Position numbers and translations under genes: made by a program
Part shown: one piece after another, positions 16,401 through 20,691 of the stretch
Layout of the letters: every line of letters begins with the position of its first letter
Numbering within the stretch: position 1 is the first letter of the stretch
From: JARLFX01 sp036404255
GTDB taxonomy: Bacteria; Acidobacteriota; Terriglobia; Terriglobales; Acidobacteriaceae
Direction of reading: 5' to 3'
Assembly (NCBI GenBank): GCA_036404255.1
Contig: DASWOP010000114.1
Coordinates: 1 to 20,691, forward strand
DNA length: 20,691 nt
The notes under the pieces: generated by a model
Told to the model about the DNA's origin: nothing
The model's input: only the letters and a program-made list of their open reading frames with translations
The model's database searches: none

Positions 16401-16481
16401 AGCCGGTACACCATCCAGCGTAAAGGTCGCGGTGAGCAAATCGTTCTGCGGGGAGTTCAAGAGATGATTGCGCAATGCCAT
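13455..16481 (-). CDS. fdhF: Formate dehydrogenase alpha subunit, NuoG-like N-terminus, Cys-type
   Basis: A 1008-residue cytoplasmic molybdo/tungstoenzyme expected to oxidise formate to CO2. The order is: 2Fe-2S ferredoxin domain (C55, C66, C69, C81); NuoG-type His-Cys cluster (H113, C117, C120, C127); two 4Fe-4S sites (C166/169/172/176 and C209/212/215/219); the 4Fe-4S domain of the molybdopterin part (C285, C288, C292, C319); catalytic domain with Cys410 as the metal ligand; R604 in RGHNNVQG; C-terminal dinucleotide-binding domain. Length and domains fit the YrhE/YjgC type of Bacillus. Cys410 replaces selenocysteine, and the next residue is Gln where E. coli FdhH has His. No signal peptide is seen and no beta/gamma subunits lie nearby, so the electron acceptor is unknown. 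The start at 16481 lacks a ribosome site; the frame to 16634 runs into fdhD and is rejected. Confidence 0.9.
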   Translation of the reverse strand: MALRNHLLNSPQNDLLTATFTLDGVPASGFEGELLIDAVNRLKKLHGAAPVPQVCYHKQLGPIGTCDTCMVEVDGKLARACATTLSSMMQVATVGKQVAAAQREAFDRVLQNHELYCTVCDNNNQNCTIHNTTAEMGVVHQVRPYKPKPFEQDLSNPFYRYDPDQCILCGRCVEACQNVQVNETLTINWESEHPRVLWDGTEQIAGSSCVSCGHCVSVCPCNALMEKSMIGHAGYFTDMSPKTLNDMIQVVKDVEPTTGFGPILTVSDIEADMRELRVKKTKTVCTYCGVGCSFDVWTRDRHILKVEPGPGPANGISTCVKGKFAWDYVNAEDRLHKPLIRKGDSFVEASWDEALTLIAEKFSQIKAEHGPDALAFIASSKCTNEESYLMQKLARAVVGTNNIDNCSRYCQTPATMGLQRTVAYGGDAGSIADIEKAGLVLIVGSNTAESHPVLATRVKRSHKLRGQRLIVADLRKHEMAERADLFIRPKPSTDPVWVNAVARYLIDHDMAKMDFVEKWVNKFEDYKRSLEPFTLEYAESVTGVAAAHIVAIAQEIARADGTCILWAMGVTQHCGGSDTSTAISNLLLLSGNYMRPGAGAYPLRGHNNVQGASDFGSMPNIFPGYQKVDDENVRVKFEAAYGVALPTTKGLDNHEMIQAIHDGKLKSLYIKGEDTITSDANANDVERAMRSVDFLVVQDVNYSETARYADVILPASPSLEKDGTFTSTERRIQRIYKALDPLGDSKPDWEIIQLIANRLGAKWKYGHPSEIMDEVASLTPLFAGVNYERLEGYKSLQWPVAADGTDTPLLYTEKFPTPDGKANFFPVAWIEPCEETNSEFDLHLNNGRLLEHFEQGSMTYRSEGIKRMTPQTFLEVSPELAEERGLTDGRYVQLRSPWGQVKVQVLISTRVEGKQLYMPMNSVLEPVNKMTSSHTDRATHTPAFKELSVQMIVLPEQGKNPLPWENFRNGSRTPQTGVEVERKWARDDYYVPGTRAGDKLVQIESKTT

Positions 16482-16482
16482 A

Positions 16483-16505
16483 CGGATAATAGATGGTGCC
16501 GGAAG
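16483..16505 (-). promoter_or_regulatory. Putative promoter of the formate dehydrogenase operon
   Basis: On the minus strand CTTCCGG is followed by CATCTATTATCCG. TATTAT (16491-16486) is a good -10, ending only 4 bases before the ATG at 16481, so the transcript may be leaderless. No Shine-Dalgarno is present, in keeping with this. No clear -35 is seen. A near copy lies at 19770-19791 in front of the radical SAM gene. Confidence 0.5.
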
Positions 16506-16542
16506 TAACCGCGTTGTGTCACGATTGCCAGAAGGGAGCAGG

Positions 16543-17379
16543 ATGCCCAGAATATCCGATAATCCGTCGATCACCGTCGCAGCCCACCGTATGGAACACG
16601 GTGTCCTCACCGCCGTGGAAGAATCCCTCGTCACCGAGGAGCCGCTGGAAATTCAACTCGCCTATGGCCCCACCGGCGAACGTAAGGTGAAATCCATCTC
16701 CGTCACCATGCGCACTCCCGGCGCGGACAGCGAACTCGCCGCGGGCTTCCTTCTTACCGAAGGCGTTGTGTGCGATGCCAATGATATTGCGGAAGTTACC
16801 ACCGTCAGCTCGCTGGAAAATACGATCCGCGTGGAGTTAGCTCCAGACGTTGCCGTGAACATGGCCAGCCTGGAACGCAATTTTTACACCACCTCCAGCT
16901 GCGGCATCTGCGGCAAAGCTTCCCTGCTGGCATTGCAGACCGTCTCTCCGCCACGCCACAGCAGCCATTTCAAAATCGACGCCACGCTTCTGTATACCCT
17001 CCCCGCCAAGCTACGCGAGGCCCAGGGCATCTTTGCCCAGACCGGTGGCCTGCACGCCGCGGGCCTCTTTGACGCCGCTGGCAAGCTCCACAGCATCCGC
17101 GAAGACGTTGGCCGCCACAACGCCGTCGACAAGCTACTCGGCGCGGAGTTTCTCGCGGACCGCACTCCCCTGCGCGACCGCATGCTTCTACTCTCCGGAC
17201 GCGCCAGCTTTGAACTGCTTCAGAAAGCCGTGATGGCTGGCCTGCCCATGGTGGCCTCCGTCGGCGCACCCTCCAGCCTTGCCCTCAGCATCGCACGCGA
17301 GTTTGATATCTGCCTCGTTGGCTTCCTGCGCGATCAGCGTTTCAACATCTACCACGGTAACTGCGTCGCGACGGATTGA
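16543..17379 (+). CDS. fdhD: Formate dehydrogenase accessory sulfurtransferase FdhD
   Basis: A 278-residue cytoplasmic protein of the FdhD family, which passes sulfur from a cysteine desulfurase to the molybdenum cofactor and so activates formate dehydrogenases. Visible motifs are EEPLEIQLA (32-40), ELAAGFLLTEG (64-74), the sulfur-carrying CGIC at 120-123 (E. coli has its CxxC at 121/124), G.HAA (about 170), REDVGRHNAVDKL, SGRASFELLQKA and a C-terminal FNIYHG. Length is normal. The start at 16543 is preceded by AAGGGAG at about 5 bases; an upstream in-frame ATG at 16468 lies inside the divergent gene and is rejected. It is divergent from its client enzyme across 61 bases. Confidence 0.95.
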   Translation: MPRISDNPSITVAAHRMEHGVLTAVEESLVTEEPLEIQLAYGPTGERKVKSISVTMRTPGADSELAAGFLLTEGVVCDANDIAEVTTVSSLENTIRVELAPDVAVNMASLERNFYTTSSCGICGKASLLALQTVSPPRHSSHFKIDATLLYTLPAKLREAQGIFAQTGGLHAAGLFDAAGKLHSIREDVGRHNAVDKLLGAEFLADRTPLRDRMLLLSGRASFELLQKAVMAGLPMVASVGAPSSLALSIAREFDICLVGFLRDQRFNIYHGNCVATD

Positions 17380-17421
17380 TTGGTTAGAGCAACTTTCTAT
17401 TAACGTAGAGGCTGGGCTACT

Positions 17422-17481
17422 CCCCTTTGTTTGTTATTCCAAATCCCCTTGTTTGTCATTCCGAAGCGCAGCGCGCGGAAT
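17422..17481 (+). repeat. Degenerate direct repeat and short intergenic repeat element
   Basis: A 22-base unit (17422-17443) recurs with two mismatches and one missing base at 17445-17465; both contain TTGTTTGT.ATTCC. The second copy runs into TCATTCCGAAGCGCAGCGCG and CGGAAT, so ATTCCG (17458-17463) can pair with CGGAAT (17476-17481). Short elements of the TCATTCCGA-GCGCAGCG-GGAATC type are, as I remember, abundant between genes in Acidobacteria. Confidence 0.5.
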
Positions 17482-17530
17482 CTGCTTTCACATGCCGCCA
17501 CAAATCATGACACCAACAGGAAACATGCTC

Positions 17531-17572
17531 ACAAACAGAAGGGCCGCCATCACTGGCGGCCCTTCTGTTTGT
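17531..17572. terminator. Bidirectional intrinsic terminator, perfect 19-bp stem
   Basis: Left arm 17531-17549 and right arm 17554-17572 are perfectly complementary over 19 bases around the loop TCAC. The core is GGGCCGCCA/TGGCGGCCC, and the outer ends are AC/GT-flanked A-rich and T-rich tracts (CTTCTGTTTGT), giving a U-rich tail on both strands. It lies between convergent fdhD and the radical SAM gene and would stop transcription from both sides. Confidence 0.9.
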
Positions 17573-17576
17573 ATCT

Positions 17577-17595
17577 TTGCTCGCAGCGCGAGCAA
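17577..17595 (-). terminator. Hairpin after the radical SAM gene
   Basis: TTGCTCG and CGAGCAA pair over 7 bases around CAGCG, 20 bases beyond the minus-strand stop codon. It has no U-tract of its own and probably stabilises the mRNA end before the strong terminator at 17531-17572. Confidence 0.35.
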
Positions 17596-17614
17596 TTCGC
17601 CCTCTGCGCGGAAC

Positions 17615-19708
17615 CTAGTCGCCCGAGACAGGCTCTTCGGTCTTCGCTGCCTGAACCGGCTTGATCTCGCCCAGCGCAACAAAGCCGCCCGGCATCTCCG
17701 GTTCCTTCAGGATTTCCTTGCGGTAGAGCTTGGCCATGCGGGCATTCTCCGCATCCTGCTTCAGCTTCGCATCGCGTGCGCGGATCTTCTCCTCGCGCGC
17801 ATTCTTAGCCACGCCGCTCTTGTCGAACGTATCGTTCGCCGCAGCGTCCACATGCTCCATGTTCAGCACCAGATCATGCGTCGAAGCCGTATCCAGCCCG
17901 ACTTTCTTGCCACCGGCGAAGATCTCATGCCGCCCATGCTCCTCGTACCACTTGGTGAGCGTAGACGTCATGTGCATCTTCTCGATGATGTTCCGCCAGC
18001 CCACGCCCGTGTTGTACGCGCAGAAGCTGATCTCGCCCTCCTGCGTCGCATACGGAATGATGCACTGCTCGGTACGGCGGAAGTCGTAGTTGAACAGATC
18101 CTGGAACCACATACCTGCGATAAACAGGAAGTTCCAGCGATCCGCGCGGCGCAGCTTGATGTCCTCTTCCGTGCGCTCCGCGCCAACTTTGCCGTAGTCC
18201 TTGCCCGTTGCGCCAAAGCTCTTGTCGAACTTCGCCAGCAGCGCACTGATATTAAAGTGCTTCGGAGCCTTGTACGGATCGTAGTTGCGCAGCAGCGCCA
18301 GCGACACGCCGATGATCGACATCCACTTACCGCGCGCAGCGTCATTCACCTTCGCCACGTCTTTTGCCAGGCGGTCCGCGTAGATGAACGCCGTCACCGG
18401 AACAGCTTCCTTCGTTTCCTTGTCGATCATCAGCGCCATGCCGATACCGCAGTTCGGATGGCAGCCGCAGCTCAACGCGCCCCAGTCAGCATTCGGCCCA
18501 TGAACCAGATCGGCCCAGTCGCTGAACGTCGACATAAACGAGATCGGGAACCAGTCGCGAACCGGCTCGCCCAGGCCCGTCTGGTTCTTCACGTCATGCG
18601 CCAGATGCGACAGCGTATAACGCTGCGCCGCGCGGCGCTCGTCAGAAACCTCTTCGTCGCGGCCCGTAAAGCTCACCGGCTGGAACGAAAGGAAGTTGAT
18701 CTTCTTCGGATTGTCGAGCGCGAACTCAATGATGCGACCCACCTGCTCGTTGTTGATGCCGTTCACGATCGTCGTCACCGGCACAATATCCACACCGGCT
18801 TCGTGCAGGTTGTGGATCGCCTGCAGCTTCACGTCAAACGCATTGCCGACCTTGCGGTGCGAGTTCGCCGCATTGCCGATGCCGTCAAACTGGAGATATG
18901 CGTACCGCAGACCGGCTTCCGCCGCCGCCTTCGCAAACTCCTTCGACTTCGCAAACTCAATGCCGTTCGTCGCCGCCTGCACCGAGTTGTAGCCCACCTT
19001 GCAGGCATACGCCACCGCATCCAAAAAGTACGGAGAGAGCGTCGGCTCGCCGCCGGAGAACTGCACACTCATCTGCCGCTTCGGCTTGATGGTGATGGCG
19101 TTGTCCAGCATGGTCTTGATCTCGTCCCACGTCAGCTCATGCACAAAGCCGACCTGGTTCGCATCCATGAAGCACGGATCGCACATCATGTTGCAGCGGT
19201 TCGTCAGATCGATCGTCAGCACCGAGCCGCGTCCGTGCGTCACCGTGGACGTGCCGTGGTTGTGCAGCTTCTCATCGTTGTGCGCGCGAATGTCGCGCCC
19301 CGGGAACGTCTCTTCCAGGTGTTTGAAGAAGGCTGTGTCGATCGCCATCACATCTTCGAAGTGGCCATGGATCGGGCAATCCTTCACCATCAGGATCTTG
19401 CCGTCGCGCTCGATGATCTGCGCCTTGATCTCGCCAACCTTCTCGTTCAGCAGAATCTCATGCGGCAGCTTACCGTCCACGATCTGCTGCCGGATCGCCG
19501 GCAGGCACTTCGGACAAAGCGAGTCCGTGGTGCGCGGCCAGCCCAGTGGCGGCTTCTCTTTTTCGTAGCTCTTGAGCAGCGGCTTATCGCTCCACTTTGG
19601 CGTGAACGATTTGTTTGGGTTGATCGTATTCAGTCTGCTGAAGACGGCCCAGCCAGCCTTCGCGCCGTATGTAACTGCCTTCTCAACTGCCTTGGAAAGT
19701 TTCGACAT
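17615..19708 (-). CDS. Radical SAM enzyme of the tetraether / membrane-spanning lipid synthase (Tes/Mss) type
   Basis: A 697-residue protein. The order is: short amphipathic N-terminus; CPKC (65/68) and C111-P-I-H-G (rubredoxin-like metal site); radical SAM motif CNMMCDPC (C172, C176, C179); SGGEPT (218-223); VQAATNGI, YLQFDGI (271-277), INFLSFQPVSFTGR (337-350); CGCHPNCGIG with C414, C416, C420; C549 and C563 (FCAYNTG); and a charged C-terminal tail (about 615-697). This order matches archaeal tetraether synthase (Tes, MJ0619-like) as I remember it. Tes couples lipid chains head-to-head by a radical reaction, and related bacterial Mss proteins make membrane-spanning fatty acids. Substrate here is inferred. 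The central CPxxCGxCP motif expected before the radical SAM core is absent. The start has AGGAGA 10 bases upstream (19719-19724). It is followed by hairpins and converges on fdhD. Confidence 0.82.
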   Translation of the reverse strand: MSKLSKAVEKAVTYGAKAGWAVFSRLNTINPNKSFTPKWSDKPLLKSYEKEKPPLGWPRTTDSLCPKCLPAIRQQIVDGKLPHEILLNEKVGEIKAQIIERDGKILMVKDCPIHGHFEDVMAIDTAFFKHLEETFPGRDIRAHNDEKLHNHGTSTVTHGRGSVLTIDLTNRCNMMCDPCFMDANQVGFVHELTWDEIKTMLDNAITIKPKRQMSVQFSGGEPTLSPYFLDAVAYACKVGYNSVQAATNGIEFAKSKEFAKAAAEAGLRYAYLQFDGIGNAANSHRKVGNAFDVKLQAIHNLHEAGVDIVPVTTIVNGINNEQVGRIIEFALDNPKKINFLSFQPVSFTGRDEEVSDERRAAQRYTLSHLAHDVKNQTGLGEPVRDWFPISFMSTFSDWADLVHGPNADWGALSCGCHPNCGIGMALMIDKETKEAVPVTAFIYADRLAKDVAKVNDAARGKWMSIIGVSLALLRNYDPYKAPKHFNISALLAKFDKSFGATGKDYGKVGAERTEEDIKLRRADRWNFLFIAGMWFQDLFNYDFRRTEQCIIPYATQEGEISFCAYNTGVGWRNIIEKMHMTSTLTKWYEEHGRHEIFAGGKKVGLDTASTHDLVLNMEHVDAAANDTFDKSGVAKNAREEKIRARDAKLKQDAENARMAKLYRKEILKEPEMPGGFVALGEIKPVQAAKTEEPVSGD

Positions 19709-19769
19709 TTTTAATTATTCTCCTGGATCATTGGCGAATGCCGCGATCAAACTTCTCTGGATATCGTTC

Positions 19770-19791
19770 CGGATTATAGATGCCCCGGAAG
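19770..19791 (-). promoter_or_regulatory. Putative promoter of the radical SAM gene with flanking inverted repeat
   Basis: The minus strand has a perfect -10 TATAAT (19778-19773), giving an expected leader of about 58 bases. It is preceded by CTTCCGG and embedded in CATCTATAATCCG, nearly the same as in front of the formate dehydrogenase. TTCCGG (19767-19772) and CCGGAA (19785-19790) form an inverted repeat around the -10 that could be an operator. The -35 is not evident. Confidence 0.55.
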
Positions 19792-19983
19792 CGCAAACCG
19801 TAGTACACAACCAGATACTTATCTTGCACACACGACGCAACTTACCACCACCCAGCCTAGGCCGCCGCCCTTCCAAACGGAACCACAACCCATCGAATGG
19901 CGAGAATTCGCATTGAACGGTAAAAACTGCTCCCGAACGGGATAGGAAAAGAAACCAGTTGTAGAGGAAATGTAGACAGCAGA

Positions 19984-20691
19984 CTAAAAATTAAACTCGC
20001 TCGTCCCATCATCGCGCGCTATCTGGTTGATGATCCGCTGCACGAAGATCACATGCAGGTTCACATGCCGCGCCAGGTCCGGCACAAATTCCGCAATCGC
20101 GTTCCCAATAGGAATCGTCGCCAGTGCCACTCCTACGCGCACTCCCGTTGCCTTCAAATTCGTCTGCACGCCCGGCACATACAGATTGGAAATCTCCGCG
20201 TTGATCGGGAACCCCACAAACGCCGTGTAGTTGAACATCGGTCGGCCGTAGTCGCTCTGCATGACCACCGCGGACATCACCACATGCACCATACGATGCA
20301 TCAGCGGCGCCCGCGGCATCCGATGATAGTGTGGGTCCTGATGAAACAGCGACGGCACCAGAAACGTATTCACAAACTCGCCCGTCGCATCCTGAGACAA
20401 GCTGACGCCCACGTTATAGCCGTAGCCATGCATGCCCGGCCCATAGGGATTATGGGCATTGCTGCCGATATAGATTGCCGAGTTTGCCGCGATAGTGAGC
20501 AGGTTGAACTTGTCCGTCAAATTCCGCTCCGCCAGCAACAGCTTCTGCTTCGGCGTCATGGGCAGCGGCTCACTCGTGCTCAGAAAGCGATTGAACGGAT
20601 TCTCCGTCTTGGTGCACGGCTTCGAATCGACCAGCGCGCCCGTTGCAGCCTCAGGATTGGTGGCGGCATACGCACTGCTCACGCAGTTGGC
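19984..20691 (-). CDS. Uncharacterised acidobacterial-type protein, 5' end outside the window
   Basis: The minus-strand frame is open to the right edge; a GTG at 20682 is possible but codons before it (Ala-Asn-Cys) continue in frame, so the true start is probably outside. About 235 residues are visible. The C-terminal two thirds contain SNAHNPYGPGMHGYGYN, LVPSLFHQDPHYHRMP, hydrophobic stretches (MVHVVMSAVVMQS, VGVALATIPIGNAIAEF) and end in FNF. The layout (a GxGYN region, then a FHQDPHYH motif, then small hydrophobic segments) recalls a family of uncharacterised envelope proteins frequent in Acidobacteria; no catalytic motif is certain, although the His-rich motif could bind metal. A ribosome site cannot be judged. 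It is oriented like the radical SAM gene, but the 275-base gap holds that gene's own promoter. Confidence 0.6.
   Translation of the reverse strand, partial: ANCVSSAYAATNPEAATGALVDSKPCTKTENPFNRFLSTSEPLPMTPKQKLLLAERNLTDKFNLLTIAANSAIYIGSNAHNPYGPGMHGYGYNVGVSLSQDATGEFVNTFLVPSLFHQDPHYHRMPRAPLMHRMVHVVMSAVVMQSDYGRPMFNYTAFVGFPINAEISNLYVPGVQTNLKATGVRVGVALATIPIGNAIAEFVPDLARHVNLHVIFVQRIINQIARDDGTSEFNF

Noticed and set aside
16482..16634. N-terminal extension of the formate dehydrogenase to 16634
   Set aside because: The extra 51 residues overlap the start of fdhD on the other strand and do not resemble the ferredoxin-like N-terminus, which begins normally from the ATG at 16481.
17279..19714. Open frame of 811 codons on the plus strand
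   Set aside because: It lies antisense to the radical SAM gene, whose motifs are unmistakable. The translation is Arg/His/Leu-rich with no domain, as expected from the complement of a GC-rich gene.

Overview
The window looks like chromosomal DNA of an acidobacterium, probably of the Terriglobus/Granulicella/Edaphobacter type (inference; no rRNA or marker gene is present). The basis is the gene style. There are two secreted proteins built from Ig-like repeats that end in a split C-terminal domain with a membrane hairpin, an NHL-repeat giant protein, an AsmA-like protein, a short intergenic element of a type I remember from these genomes, and GC-rich codon use that leaves long antisense frames open. 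I see no tRNA, rRNA, CRISPR array, insertion sequence or phage gene.

Layout. 2-1381 (+) is the 3' part of an Ig-like repeat surface protein cut by the left edge. Convergent to it, 1405-2505 (-) is a Gfo/Idh/MocA-type oxidoreductase, which is divergent from an AsmA-like membrane-anchored protein at 2627-4282 (+). A 348-base AT-richer regulatory region with phased GTAAC repeats and two small palindromes precedes a 1937-residue secreted NHL/Ig-repeat protein (4631-10444, +). Ten bases later comes a small outer-membrane beta-barrel protein (10455-11003, +). A PiT-type phosphate transporter follows (11361-12974, +), with a possible Pho-box-like direct repeat upstream.

The right half is metabolic. 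A formate dehydrogenase-like molybdoenzyme (13455-16481, -) and a DUF1641 protein (12998-13441, -) form an operon. The sulfurtransferase gene fdhD (16543-17379, +), needed to mature such enzymes, is divergent from them across 61 bases. fdhD converges on a large radical SAM enzyme (17615-19708, -), and the two share a perfect 19-bp bidirectional terminator. The window ends in a partial uncharacterised acidobacterial-type protein (19984-20691, -).

The most interesting item is the radical SAM enzyme. Its motif order fits the tetraether/membrane-spanning lipid synthase superfamily (Tes/Mss), which makes it a candidate for forming the membrane-spanning lipids (iso-diabolic acid, branched tetraethers) for which Acidobacteria are known. 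It seems to lack the central cysteine motif I remember from archaeal Tes. Its promoter closely resembles that of the formate dehydrogenase operon, which suggests shared control. A second theme is the membrane hairpin with a lipobox-like LS/TGCG motif set inside the last beta domain of both giant surface proteins.
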